Shown here: piece by piece, positions 34,177-43,912 of the stretch
Layout: the number at the start of each line of letters is the position of its first letter
Position numbering within the stretch: the stretch's first letter is position 1
Assembly: GCA_023443625.1 (NCBI GenBank)
Contig: JAEZTQ010000112.1
Location: 1 to 64,000 of the forward strand
Direction: 5' to 3'
Length of the DNA: 64,000 nucleotides
Origin: Bacillota bacterium
Lineage (GTDB): Bacteria > Bacillota_A > Clostridia > Lachnospirales > Lachnospiraceae
Program-made: the position numbers and the translations under genes
The notes under the pieces: model-generated
Told to the model about the DNA's origin: nothing
Database searches by the model: none
What the model saw: the letters and a program-made list of their open reading frames with translations, nothing else

Positions 34177-35583
34177 CTACTGCAATTTCCTTAAATATGA
34201 CTTTGCCTTTGATACTCTTTGGGAATCAGGAAAATCATTAATTACTTTATTATAGTATAAAATTGCATTATCCACATCATCAAGACGGTCATACGCTCTA
34301 GCTGTAAAATATATGGTATCTACACTTAATGGATTAAAAGCTAGAGCTTTGGAAAACTCTGTTAAAGCTTCTTCATACTTATCATCACTATATAGGTCAT
34401 AACCTATATCATGATAAGCATCAGCCACCTGAGGATATGTATTATCCTTAATGCGGTTATATATAAGTTTTGCTTGATTACTCTCAAGTTGATTAAAATC
34501 AAGAGAAGCAAGAGAATTAGCTATGGCTGTAAAATCTCTCTCTCTTTCTCCCTTGTCTAGTTCCAGAAAATAATTCTGTGTTATGGTGAACAAAGATTCA
34601 TAGGCTGTAATTAAATCATCGGGTATCACTGTATTATCTATTTGGGTCTGTAACTGCTTAATCTTATTATTAAGATCTTCTATATCCCCTTCTAGATTAC
34701 TGATTTCATTGTCCTTAGCCTCTAACTGTGCAGAAGCTGAAGCATTATTGGTATAACCTTGATTCTCTTCGTTTTTCATATTCTTCTTTACCGTAGGAAT
34801 AATCAAAAAGGCTGATACTGCTAGACCAATTATTACTCCAATAACCAAATTTACAAAAAGCATAACATTAGGTTTATCTTCTTTATAGGACGAAATCGGT
34901 ACAATTGAATTTGTTTTTGTATTACTCTTACTTAGCTCCGCTTCAGGATTAGCCTCTAAATCTCTCTGAACAGGTGCTTCTAATTCCTGTAAATAACGCA
35001 AGGTCTTAGTATTAGAGACATCAATCCTGGCAGCTCTGATTAAGAATTTCTTCGCTTTATCATATTCGCCGGCTTTCATATATAGTAGAGCAAGTAAATG
35101 GAATGCACGGATAAAGTGAGGATTTAGGGTTACCACCTTCTTCAACTGTATTATAGCCAAATCATCACTGCCCTGCTTTGCAAAACCCAATGCTGTATTA
35201 TATCTTTTTATGGCTTGATTAAAGGTATCCAGTCGTGTTGGATTAGACTGAACCTTATTGATATACTCATCTGCATCATTATTTAAGGGTTGATAATGCT
35301 TACTAATCACCCATTCACTTAATGCTGCTACAGTTTCACCCATTTCATAATAAATGAGTCCTAACAAATTTCTAGCGTTGGTATTTAATTTATTCAAGTC
35401 AAGACTTTTACGAAGAGAAATAATAGCACCTGATAAATCACGGACCTTTGCTCTTGTTAAGCCATTATTATAAAATTGATTGGAAGCTCTAAATATTTTA
35501 CCATATATTATCAAGTCTGTACCACATCGATCGCAGCGTTTTCTTTTGTCCGACATCTTACTTCCACATTTCGGGCAATTCAT
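34177..35583 (-). CDS. Zinc-ribbon and TPR-repeat membrane protein
   Basis: The 468-residue protein begins with a zinc ribbon (cysteines 3, 6, 17 and 20: NCPKCG and RCDRCG). TPR-like repeats occupy residues about 30-200, a membrane helix is near 245-265 (LFVNLVIGVIIGLAVSAFLIIP), a coiled coil follows at about 275-315 (AQLEAKDNEISNLEGDIED) and further TPR repeats close the protein. The layout suggests a membrane-tethered scaffold. AGGTGGG precedes ATG. A 46-residue ORF lies just upstream on the same strand. The function is unknown. Confidence 0.8.
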   Translation of the reverse strand: MNCPKCGSKMSDKRKRCDRCGTDLIIYGKIFRASNQFYNNGLTRAKVRDLSGAIISLRKSLDLNKLNTNARNLLGLIYYEMGETVAALSEWVISKHYQPLNNDADEYINKVQSNPTRLDTFNQAIKRYNTALGFAKQGSDDLAIIQLKKVVTLNPHFIRAFHLLALLYMKAGEYDKAKKFLIRAARIDVSNTKTLRYLQELEAPVQRDLEANPEAELSKSNTKTNSIVPISSYKEDKPNVMLFVNLVIGVIIGLAVSAFLIIPTVKKNMKNEENQGYTNNASASAQLEAKDNEISNLEGDIEDLNNKIKQLQTQIDNTVIPDDLITAYESLFTITQNYFLELDKGERERDFTAIANSLASLDFNQLESNQAKLIYNRIKDNTYPQVADAYHDIGYDLYSDDKYEEALTEFSKALAFNPLSVDTIYFTARAYDRLDDVDNAILYYNKVINDFPDSQRVSKAKSYLRKLQ

Positions 35584-35618
35584 ATCATCCCACCTGTCTC
35601 TTTTAATCTTACTGTTAC

Positions 35619-35759
35619 TTAATTCTCGTTGCTTCCCTTTAGTAATTCCTTCAAAATATCCGTAATATCTGTCATATCATTATTATAAATCACATCTTCT
35701 GCCTGTTCCACTTCTAAACTCGGTTGGAATTTTTCAATCTCTTCATCAAAATTAATCAT
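35619..35759 (-). CDS. Short acidic ORF (46 residues) upstream of the TPR gene
   Basis: Reading the minus strand from ATG 35759 gives MINFDEEIEKFQPSLEVEQ and continues to a TAA stop at 35619 with a helical, acidic composition (ITDILKELLKGSNEN at the end). GGAGG lies ten bases before ATG. It ends 36 bases before the TPR gene starts, so the two are probably cotranscribed. It is too short for a usual length cut-off. I know no function for it. Confidence 0.6.
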   Translation of the reverse strand: MINFDEEIEKFQPSLEVEQAEDVIYNNDMTDITDILKELLKGSNEN

Positions 35760-36222
35760 ATTCTATAATCCTCCATGTAGTTCCCAATAAATCAAGGATT
35801 GATTTTATTATTAATAATTTTACATCACACTTATAATAATACTATAATAGCATGAAAAATCAATAGTCTATGCTGATTATTCTTCATAAAAAATGAATAA
35901 ACTAAGGCTGAATTATTATTATAAAAGTCATGTTTACATTTATTCACTTATGGCGATTATATAATAATTGCTGTCTTTTATCAATTATTTATTTCTTCTA
36001 CAATTCGACTATTATCTTCGCAGTAGCACTCTTGTGACAGTCACTGACAGGGCTAGAGTGAACATCTACATCCCCTCCTAATAACTGGGTACTCATCTCA
36101 TAGCCAAATGATTACAGTATTGCTTTTCAACTAAAATGAGGTATAATGAGAATGCCCACATGGATTATAAGTCCTAGTATTACTATGACCTATTCCAGAT
36201 TATTTAAGGGAGGTAATAGGCT
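35760..36222. other. Gene-free stretch before azlC
   Basis: No ORF, strong hairpin or known riboswitch is evident. The left end carries the upstream site of the 46-residue ORF and the right end the AAGGGAGG site of azlC. AT-rich bases at 35820-36000 could hold divergent promoters. Confidence 0.4.
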
Positions 36223-36942
36223 ATGAAAAGAGATTTTATATATGGACTTAAACGGGGTTTACCAATTGCTTTCGGCTATTTTCCCGTATCTTTTACCTTT
36301 GGATTAATGGCTGTCTCTGGCGGTTTACCAGTATGGTTGGCAATATTTATATCCATATCAAACTTAACCTCAGCTGGTCAGTTTGCAGGAACAAATCTGA
36401 TACTCCAAGGTGCAGGTTTATTCGAGATAACCTTAACTACCTTTATTATTAATATGCGATATATGTTGATGTCTTTGTCCTTAACCCAGCGGTTAACTGA
36501 TAATATAAACCTTCCAAAACGCTTGATGATAGCCTTTGGTGTGACAGATGAAACTTTCACCGTAGCCTCGATGGAATCTGGACGTCTATCTTTTGGTTTT
36601 CTTCTTGGTTTAATTACTGGACCTTTTTGTGGCTGGACCCTGGGCACAGCTATGGGTGGCCTTATTTGTTCAACTCTGCCAAAGACTCTTAGTAATGCTA
36701 TGGGTATTGCCCTATATGGAATGTTTATCGCCATTATAATACCACCAGCAAAGAAATCAAGAGAGATTACGGCTATTATATCTATATCTGTTCTTGTTGT
36801 ATGTATCCTTCGATATATTTCCCTATTTAAGTTTGTTTCCTCCGGTTTTCGAATTATTATGGCTACAATCATAGGTGCAGGCTTAGGAGCCTTTTTATTT
36901 CCCGTGGATTTACATACGAAAGATCATGAAATAAGGGAGTGA
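36223..36942 (+). CDS. azlC: AzlC-family branched-chain amino acid exporter subunit
   Basis: The 239-residue membrane protein has the AzlC pattern (KRGLPIAFGYFPVSFTFGLMAV, SLTSAGQF-like NLTSAGQFAGTNLI, INMRYMLMSLSL, ALGVTDETF-like FGVTDETFTVAS). AzlC and the small AzlD protein together export branched-chain amino acids or analogues. AAGGGAGG precedes ATG. azlD follows six bases later. Confidence 0.92.
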   Translation: MKRDFIYGLKRGLPIAFGYFPVSFTFGLMAVSGGLPVWLAIFISISNLTSAGQFAGTNLILQGAGLFEITLTTFIINMRYMLMSLSLTQRLTDNINLPKRLMIAFGVTDETFTVASMESGRLSFGFLLGLITGPFCGWTLGTAMGGLICSTLPKTLSNAMGIALYGMFIAIIIPPAKKSREITAIISISVLVVCILRYISLFKFVSSGFRIIMATIIGAGLGAFLFPVDLHTKDHEIRE

Positions 36943-36948
36943 TATATA

Positions 36949-37257
36949 ATGAATATAAAGTCAGCCTTCCTTGCGGTGTTACTCATGGCAATAGTAACCT
37001 ATTTGCCCCGAGCTCTGCCATTAGCAATTTTTCGCAAGGAAATCAAGTCAAAATATATGAAATCTTTTTTACATTATGTACCTTATGCTGTTTTAGGCGC
37101 CTTAACCTTCCCAGATATTATATATTCTACCAATTCTCCAGCTACTGCAATCTGTGGTACTATAGCTGCATTGGTTCTGGCATATCTAGAGAAAGGCCTT
37201 GTAATTGTAGCATTAGGAGCTATTTTTACCGTATATATAGCAAACTTCTTTTTTTAA
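36949..37257 (+). CDS. azlD: AzlD-family branched-chain amino acid exporter subunit
   Basis: A 102-residue membrane protein with four helices and the AzlD features (VTYLPRALPLAIFRKEIKSKYMKSFLHYVPYAVLGALTFPDI). AAGGGAG lies upstream of ATG. It is the usual partner of the AzlC product encoded just before it. Confidence 0.9.
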   Translation: MNIKSAFLAVLLMAIVTYLPRALPLAIFRKEIKSKYMKSFLHYVPYAVLGALTFPDIIYSTNSPATAICGTIAALVLAYLEKGLVIVALGAIFTVYIANFFF

Positions 37258-37355
37258 TATGAATTAAAATGTATTATGGATAGTCTAGTTTCTATTCTCA
37301 TATAATATAATAAGCATTGTCTTCCTTAATTTATATTATTTGATTGGAGGTAAAA

Positions 37356-38201
37356 ATGATAAAATCTACTGTTCGTTTAATCGGACTAATTTCCGCTAAA
37401 ATAAAGGAGGATCATATATCTGCCTTTTCAGCCCAAGCTGCTTTTTTTATCATTATTTCCTTTTTTCCTTTCACCATGTTACTATTAAGTCTAATTCAAT
37501 ACTTTCCTATAGAAAAAAGCACGGTAATGAAATTCTTTACCGATGCTTTTCCTGCTGCCTTTAATTCTCTTTTTGTATCTGTCTTAGTAAAATCCAGCCC
37601 TTCCAGTACTATTATATCAGCAACTGCTATTACGGCCTTATGGTCGGCAAGCAAAGGTTTTCTAGCTATTATCAGAGGCTTAAATGCAGTTCATGAAATA
37701 AATGAAACAAGGCACTATTTCTATCTAAGATTTGTATCTGCTATTTATACTTTAGTCTTTGCTTTCATGATTATTGCAACAATGATTTTATTCGTATTTG
37801 GTAATCAATTATATTACTGGATTCAAGAGAGATTCCCCGTCCTTAAGGATACTGCTCTTATTATCATTAGTCTAAGAACTATCCTTGGTATGATTATCTT
37901 AATTGCACTCTTTTTATTTATCTATATTATTATACCTAATAGAAAATCAAAAGTTGTGAATGAACTTCCAGGAGCAATGCTATGTGCCGGTGGCTGGATG
38001 GGCTTCTCATACGCTTTTTCTTATTATATCGACAATTTCTCTAATTATAAGCTGATGTACGGAAGCCTTACTGCCATCGTATTATTCATGCTCTGGATGT
38101 ATTTTTGTATGTACCTTCTCTTTCTTGGAGGTGAATTTAACCAAATGCTAGAAAACAAAAACCTAGTGGATAAAATTAAGCAACTTTACAAAAAACACTA
38201 A
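37356..38201 (+). CDS. YihY/BrkB-family membrane protein
   Basis: The 281-residue protein has six membrane helices and the family's DHISAFSAQAAFFIIISFFPFTMLL opening and PGAMLCAGGWMGFSYAFSYYIDNFSNYKLMYGSLTAIVLFMLWMY end. BrkB-like proteins were first linked to serum resistance and are related to a supposed RNase BN, but no clear biochemical role is established. ATG 37356 is chosen because GGAGG lies five bases upstream; the longer frame includes that site. It converges on the SpoIID-like gene with only seven bases between. Confidence 0.85.
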   Translation: MIKSTVRLIGLISAKIKEDHISAFSAQAAFFIIISFFPFTMLLLSLIQYFPIEKSTVMKFFTDAFPAAFNSLFVSVLVKSSPSSTIISATAITALWSASKGFLAIIRGLNAVHEINETRHYFYLRFVSAIYTLVFAFMIIATMILFVFGNQLYYWIQERFPVLKDTALIIISLRTILGMIILIALFLFIYIIIPNRKSKVVNELPGAMLCAGGWMGFSYAFSYYIDNFSNYKLMYGSLTAIVLFMLWMYFCMYLLFLGGEFNQMLENKNLVDKIKQLYKKH

Positions 38202-38208
38202 AAATCTA

Positions 38209-40746
38209 TCATTCGTAAATAAAACCAAGTTCGGTGCCTTCATAAAAATAAGTTACGATTGATTTATACTTTTTACCAGAGTCTACTAACCCCTTTACTG
38301 CATTCTGACTCATTCCCACACCGTGTCCATATCCTCCGCCCATGAGCTTAATACTGCTTAGCTTATCATTCTTCTCATTTTTATCAATACTAAAAAAGGC
38401 ACTGGGCAGCATGGTTAGGTTATCTACCTTACTATCATCCTGACGGATAACATTATCATAGGTGGGGGCTAAAAGTGTCCGAATATTATATTCTTTTCGA
38501 ATTTTTATTGTTTTCTCACTACCTTTTATTATAATTTCTGAAAGAATTCCACTCTTCTCTCGTTTTACGATAATTATATCCACAATGTCACCTATGGTAT
38601 CCACAGGGATGCTCTCAAACACTCCTTCTCCTTGGTCTTTTTCCTCACCGGTCATGGTTAAAATTAGCTCTGGATTAGCATCATAGCGGCTCTTCAATTT
38701 ATCATCTAGTACTTTTTTTATGTCTTCCACACTGATAACTACACTCCATCGATACCAATTAAAACTACTGTCATATGTAGTGATATCCTTGTCTTCTATA
38801 AAGCTCTTAAATGTCTCCTCTGAAGACAAATCTTCATATTTTTTAGCTGGTTTATCTTTAGTCATCGCATCTGTATCAGTAAGCATCAACTTACCATCCA
38901 AATAAGGCAAATCAACATCGTTAGCCCATACACTGGAGGGGTCTGTAGTATGGCCACAGGAGGTGGAAAAATAATATGCGGTTATTACTTTACCTTCATA
39001 TTCTATTACCTCCCCATAGGTATCTTTTACTGCTAATATAGAGTTTTCGTTCTCAGCTATATTATTATATACCTGGTAAGAGACACTGTCATCCACATGA
39101 GCACCAAATTCTCTTAAGCTATTAGCCATCAGATGTCGATATGCATAACTTCTGGCACAGACAGCCTGAACCTTTAAAGCTTCCACACCATAGCTTGTAG
39201 GCATCTCACTGGGTATTACTGCATAGAGATATTCTTCTAGGGAAAGCTCATTGACTAGCACTAGACCTTCCTTATCTTCTGCTATCTCAAGGCTTCCCCT
39301 ATATTTAGGATTACCACCGGAACGTTCTATGGATAACAACTGAATCTTTGCCTCTTCAGAAGCGGTTCTCACAGTTACTCTTCCCTCCTCAAACATCTCA
39401 TCACCAGGTTCAATCTTAACTATTTCTCCTTCCTTATAGGATTTTTCTTGTGTTTTAGTACTAACGGTAAAATCAGATGTTGCTGTAAACTCCACCTTAT
39501 CATGATAACTTTTCTTAAAACCAGTTGTCTCTAACAAGACTCTGATATTCTCAGCCTTGATAGGCCCAGTAATCAGGGCTGCACTTATTCTACCACCAGA
39601 TACAATAAAATCTGTATTTTCATAACCAACAAGAATACTTCCTGTTGGCTCCATGGATATTTCATTATAAATTTTATAGATTTTATACTCTTTCTCCAAG
39701 GGCACTTCTCCATAACCCTGAATTTCAATAAAATCTTCTCCGGTGCGCAATACTTTACCCTGTATTGTGTCCGGTTTTACATTTATTTTTACAATTTTCT
39801 GATTCTCTACAGTTATATCACCAATGACCTTCTCTATGGTAGTGCTAAGCTTCGATATTGTTGTAAAACTTTTATCTATTCCATTGATATAGGTGTCCAC
39901 CTGGAGATCTTTTCCTTGCTTTATCCATACATTATTTATCATGATTTTATCTGTGGATAATGAAGTAATATAGATTAATTCCTGATCACAAAGAAGTACC
40001 TTAATCCCTTTGTCCATAAATTGTTCAATAAGACTCATCTTATTATCTGAGGTGGCAGCATCTATTTTAGCTTGCGTAGGTATAGCTGTCAGACTAGTAT
40101 TGGATGGATTGGCTGCTTTATCTACGAGATAGCCTTCATAATTTTTTGCATCCAGATAATAATATTTACCTTTATCGGTAACCATTCTATCCTTGCCGTC
40201 CTCTGTCATTTCCCTACCAAGGACTAATAATACTTCTTCTTTAATACTTTGTTCCTCCTCAGGGATTACCTTAAGAAGAGCCTGATATATTTCCAGAAAA
40301 TCAGGAATCAGCATCTCTTCCTCTGCCTTGCTAAAGTCAAAAGAAAGACCTGCATATACCTCCTGATAATCAGGATTGGTTAAAATCAACTTATCTATGA
40401 GTTCCTTACAGGAACCAAAGGTTAGGGGGCCTCCGGGACTAGAGGTTATTTTATTGTCGATTAGTCCCATCTTCCATACTGCATTAACATAGGAATCATA
40501 CCAACCGGACATAGTCCGATCGGGATAGGTAATTCCTATTGTCAGTCCTTCTCTATCTTCTTTATTATACTTTAGATAACTTAATAATCGATATGCTTCT
40601 GCCTTAGACATAACATTTTCCGCTACAACTGTATCCTGCGGACTCTGACTATCTGACTGAAGTTTTTGGATTACATTCACTGCCAGGATAATTAATATAA
40701 TCCCTACACAAACTCCCATCATAATAAGTTTTCCTTTTGTTTTCAT
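38209..40746 (-). CDS. Large SpoIID/LytB-domain protein
   Basis: An 845-residue protein. The N-terminus has a membrane anchor (LIMMGVCVGIILIILAVNVIQ, residues 7-27). Residues about 35-440 form an extracytoplasmic region I do not recognise, and the C-terminal half carries the SpoIID domain: LVLVNELSLEEYLYAVIPSEMP, ALKVQAVCARSYAYRHL, YYFSTSCGHTTDPSSVWA and GGGYGHGVGMSQNAVKGL. SpoIID is a lytic transglycosylase in engulfment. This one is much longer than B. subtilis SpoIID (about 340 residues), so it may be another wall-active enzyme. GAGGAG precedes ATG. Confidence 0.83.
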   Translation of the reverse strand: MKTKGKLIMMGVCVGIILIILAVNVIQKLQSDSQSPQDTVVAENVMSKAEAYRLLSYLKYNKEDREGLTIGITYPDRTMSGWYDSYVNAVWKMGLIDNKITSSPGGPLTFGSCKELIDKLILTNPDYQEVYAGLSFDFSKAEEEMLIPDFLEIYQALLKVIPEEEQSIKEEVLLVLGREMTEDGKDRMVTDKGKYYYLDAKNYEGYLVDKAANPSNTSLTAIPTQAKIDAATSDNKMSLIEQFMDKGIKVLLCDQELIYITSLSTDKIMINNVWIKQGKDLQVDTYINGIDKSFTTISKLSTTIEKVIGDITVENQKIVKINVKPDTIQGKVLRTGEDFIEIQGYGEVPLEKEYKIYKIYNEISMEPTGSILVGYENTDFIVSGGRISAALITGPIKAENIRVLLETTGFKKSYHDKVEFTATSDFTVSTKTQEKSYKEGEIVKIEPGDEMFEEGRVTVRTASEEAKIQLLSIERSGGNPKYRGSLEIAEDKEGLVLVNELSLEEYLYAVIPSEMPTSYGVEALKVQAVCARSYAYRHLMANSLREFGAHVDDSVSYQVYNNIAENENSILAVKDTYGEVIEYEGKVITAYYFSTSCGHTTDPSSVWANDVDLPYLDGKLMLTDTDAMTKDKPAKKYEDLSSEETFKSFIEDKDITTYDSSFNWYRWSVVISVEDIKKVLDDKLKSRYDANPELILTMTGEEKDQGEGVFESIPVDTIGDIVDIIIVKREKSGILSEIIIKGSEKTIKIRKEYNIRTLLAPTYDNVIRQDDSKVDNLTMLPSAFFSIDKNEKNDKLSSIKLMGGGYGHGVGMSQNAVKGLVDSGKKYKSIVTYFYEGTELGFIYE

Positions 40747-40875
40747 TGCTGCTCCTCTTCCCGTCCTTACAGACCATACTTCGTGACAATCCCCTATGCT
40801 AATATATTAATTCAAAGAGAATAATATTCGTACAAGTTAAGCTAAATATGAAAAGTCTAATTGATGTGAAAAAAC

Positions 40876-40925
40876 TAAGGGGCTATGCTTTCGAAATCCT
40901 TGATAACGATATGCATTGCCCCTTA
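40876..40925 (-). terminator. Terminator after the DUF4340 gene
   Basis: TAAGGGGC pairs with GCCCCTTA around an ATGC/GCAT inner pair, just past the stop of the DUF4340 gene. The stem is good and the T-run modest. It divides the GldA/F/G-like operon from the SpoIID-like gene. Confidence 0.6.
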
Positions 40926-40937
40926 TATTATACGATT

Positions 40938-42407
40938 CTAATTTACAGATGTAAATGAAGTAATAGCATCTGCTATATCATCGATGACTCTTTTATCTGC
41001 CAGGAAGTATACTCCTTTGCCAATATCAGTAATATAAAAACTGTCATTGTAAGGCAGGAAGGATGCAGTAATGGTTCTCTCAACATCGCCAAAAAGATGG
41101 TAGCTAAGGGTAACAACCGGCTTCAACCCACTGATATCCACCTCTTCTTTAAGCTTGGCATCATACTGAGCGCTAATCATTTGCTGGTATAACTTCTTAA
41201 AGCTTTCTTCTTCAACCTCTTCTCCCTGATAATAGAAGGTTTCCTTGGTAACTTCTTCACTACTATCATCCTTTGTGACAGTACGATTTATCTTCATCTC
41301 ATATAATTTACCATGGATATCTGCGCTGATCCCATCCACCATATTAATATTAGGTAAAGTAATATAAGGGTTCATCAAAGCAAATACATCAACCTCTAGC
41401 ATCTTATCAACCAAAGCACTACCCAGGGTATATACTGCATTTGAAGTATCACTTCTAACAAAGTAATTGCCCTGATCATCCTTATTACCAATATAAAGCT
41501 TATATTCCTTCTCTACCATGGTGGTTTCATCTGTCGAGTCCTCTACAGTCTCTCCATCTGATGTAAGATAGCCGATCTGTAGGATTGCTGAGGGATTATC
41601 TAAGCCATACTGACCTAAATCATCTCCTTTATAGTCAATGCAATCAATGAAATTAAAGCTGGAATAGTTTGCTTGTAGCTCTCCAATCTTACTGCTGTCT
41701 GCGGAAAAGCCTTCCCCGTAGGGTTTTAAAATCTGCCAATTATACATGTTAGAGCCGCTGTTGTCTAATATGGCATCCTTGCTATATTTTAATTCAATAT
41801 CTTCACTATCCCTGTTATCAATATGAATATATGTGATATTCTCTGCAATGATTTCAGGTGCTGCAACTATTTCTGTCATATCCATATTAGTAAAACTAAG
41901 TTTATAGGTATAATTTAAAAGATATACCTTGGTATCATCATTAACAACTGCATAATAGCCATCCCCGGTTATAGCCTCATTACCCAACTTTAGAGTTGTA
42001 GTCGAACCATCCTCCAGGGTTGCTTTTATGTAGAGAGTGGGATTATCCAGTCCATACTCTGCTGCCTCTTCATATTGATCCGTCACCTTCTGATAGGCTT
42101 TTATATCGCTAATTACCTGTAACATACTTTCTATATTACTTTGATTAATGGGTCGTTCCGGCTCCTTGACAGAAGACCAGATGCCATCCTCCAGTATAAA
42201 TTCCATGTCAATGTCTAATCCCTTATACCAAAGAGCTACAACCTTTGAAGTATCAACAGAAGCTATCACAATATCACTTTCTCCACCCGAACTACTCTTC
42301 TCCTCTACCTCTTTATTACTGTACCAGACATATATTCCAATCAAAGCTACTAATGCCAAAAGAAGGGAAACCAGCGTTAAGGCGTTTCTTTTCTTCCTTT
42401 TTGCCAT
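40938..42407 (-). CDS. DUF4340-domain membrane-anchored protein
   Basis: The 489-residue protein has an N-terminal membrane helix (residues 8-27, LTLVSLLLALVALIGIYVWYS) and an extracytoplasmic region of two related beta-rich halves (TLYIKATLEDGSTTTLKLGNEAI, and AILQIGYLTSDGETVED with YKLYIGNKDDQGNYFV), the DUF4340 pattern. It overlaps the GldG-like gene by one base in a TAATG junction, so it is coupled to it. In gut bacteria DUF4340 proteins often accompany this ABC system. The function is unknown. Confidence 0.8.
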   Translation of the reverse strand: MAKRKKRNALTLVSLLLALVALIGIYVWYSNKEVEEKSSSGGESDIVIASVDTSKVVALWYKGLDIDMEFILEDGIWSSVKEPERPINQSNIESMLQVISDIKAYQKVTDQYEEAAEYGLDNPTLYIKATLEDGSTTTLKLGNEAITGDGYYAVVNDDTKVYLLNYTYKLSFTNMDMTEIVAAPEIIAENITYIHIDNRDSEDIELKYSKDAILDNSGSNMYNWQILKPYGEGFSADSSKIGELQANYSSFNFIDCIDYKGDDLGQYGLDNPSAILQIGYLTSDGETVEDSTDETTMVEKEYKLYIGNKDDQGNYFVRSDTSNAVYTLGSALVDKMLEVDVFALMNPYITLPNINMVDGISADIHGKLYEMKINRTVTKDDSSEEVTKETFYYQGEEVEEESFKKLYQQMISAQYDAKLKEEVDISGLKPVVTLSYHLFGDVERTITASFLPYNDSFYITDIGKGVYFLADKRVIDDIADAITSFTSVN

Positions 42408-43849
42408 TATCTCTTCCTCCTTTTTAATGTTACCAGGATACCTGTAAGCAAGATAATTCCTGGGATAACAGCTATAACAGCAATACCTATCATAACAACA
42501 GTTCTTTGAGATACAGAGACAGTAGATACCGCTAAGCTCTTTGTAGGAATAGAGAGCAGGTCAGTATCTCCAACCATATAACCAATGGTTCCTGTTAATA
42601 AATCCGGGTTACTGTAACTCATTGTTTCATCTCCAAAGGTATAGGAACTGGAGAATACTATAATACTTGAAGTAACACCGTTAAAGGTATCTGTTGATAC
42701 TAATCCTAAATTGAAGGGGCCGTCAATATCTCCTTCCTCCTTCTCAATGCTTGTGCTGCTTGTATTCACTCTAGAGAAAGAGAAATTGGAAGTAGTTAAT
42801 AAAGGCTCTATACTAAGAGAGCTTCTCTTAGTTTCAGATATCTTTAACCCTACAGAATCCGGCATAAATAATGGTATTGCATTAGAGAAGGCTCTTGAAG
42901 TAATCTCATGGGATTTTACAGTAGGAATGATATAATTCATATAATTGGAGAAATGCTTGCCAGCATCCCCTTCTAAAACAATACCATCCACGATCTCAAT
43001 ACCGTAGTATTCTAAGATGGATTGAAAATTCTTAAGTCCCTGAGCATAATAATCAAGAGTTATAATAGCCTTTCCACCAGAAGCCAAATAATCTTTAATC
43101 ATGGTAGTCTCTGCATCAGATAAATCACCCTGGGGTGCATTAATATAAAGAAAATCGCAATCCTCTGGAATATTGCCCTGAGATAAGGTGGATAAGGTCT
43201 GCATATTAACATTCATCTTAGCCATAGTGGTACGAAAGGTCTCTGTGGTTGTCATTTCCCCATGCCCCTCCAGCACATACATTTTGGGTAAGTTTGGATT
43301 AGTTACATATTGTATTGCAGCCGTTAGTTGACCTTCTACATCAATAGCTGTGGTTTCTTGTGTGTAGGTCTGGTAGTTTATTTCTTGTATTAACAAATCA
43401 TTATAATCTACGTACTTTGCTCTATTCTTGGTATTATTAACTACAATAAAGCTATGCTCAATTACCTCATCATCTACATAAGTACTAGCAAACTTTGGAT
43501 ATAGAATTGGGTCTTTATGAACTACATTCACCTTCTGGGAATTGGCCTCATATTGCTTAATAATATTAGTAAGGATATCATTTTCTGCTCCTGTTTGCAC
43601 CAGATAGTATATTGTAATATCATCCTCTAAGTCCTTTATCATATCCTTTGTATCCTTAGTGAGAGTATACATATTCTGTGTACTAAGGTCTATCTCTATA
43701 TTCATCTTTGAAATTAGCATATTAATAACTAGGACGATTACTATTACTATAGCAGACATTATAGTAACATAGGCCCCACTACGAAACTTTCTACTGGTAA
43801 AGGATCCCTTCACCTTACCCAATACATCTGTCTTATTATCATTATACAT
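42407..43849 (-). CDS. GldG-like ABC-system auxiliary protein
   Basis: The 480-residue protein has N- and C-terminal membrane helices (AYVTIMSAIVIVIVLVINMLIS near 28-49 and VVMIGIAVIAVIPGIILLTGILVTLKRR at the end) and a large extracytoplasmic part with the ABC_transp_aux/GldG pattern (YVLEGHGEMTTTETFRTTM, LDYYAQGLKNFQSILEYYGIEIVDGIV). It is encoded between the GldF-like permease and the DUF4340 protein. In Bacteroidota GldA/F/G support gliding; in Clostridia the system has no assigned role. Confidence 0.82.
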   Translation of the reverse strand: MYNDNKTDVLGKVKGSFTSRKFRSGAYVTIMSAIVIVIVLVINMLISKMNIEIDLSTQNMYTLTKDTKDMIKDLEDDITIYYLVQTGAENDILTNIIKQYEANSQKVNVVHKDPILYPKFASTYVDDEVIEHSFIVVNNTKNRAKYVDYNDLLIQEINYQTYTQETTAIDVEGQLTAAIQYVTNPNLPKMYVLEGHGEMTTTETFRTTMAKMNVNMQTLSTLSQGNIPEDCDFLYINAPQGDLSDAETTMIKDYLASGGKAIITLDYYAQGLKNFQSILEYYGIEIVDGIVLEGDAGKHFSNYMNYIIPTVKSHEITSRAFSNAIPLFMPDSVGLKISETKRSSLSIEPLLTTSNFSFSRVNTSSTSIEKEEGDIDGPFNLGLVSTDTFNGVTSSIIVFSSSYTFGDETMSYSNPDLLTGTIGYMVGDTDLLSIPTKSLAVSTVSVSQRTVVMIGIAVIAVIPGIILLTGILVTLKRRKR

Positions 43850-43912
43850 ATAGTTCCTCCATTCTATAAAAGCACCGCAAATTTGGGTGTAAGCGGTATT
43901 GTTCTCTCTTGC

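Noticed and set aside
36939..37262. 107-residue ORF overlapping azlD in another frame
   Set aside because: azlD in frame 36949 has membrane pattern, ribosome site and family match; the other frame is Cys- and Ser-rich with no match.
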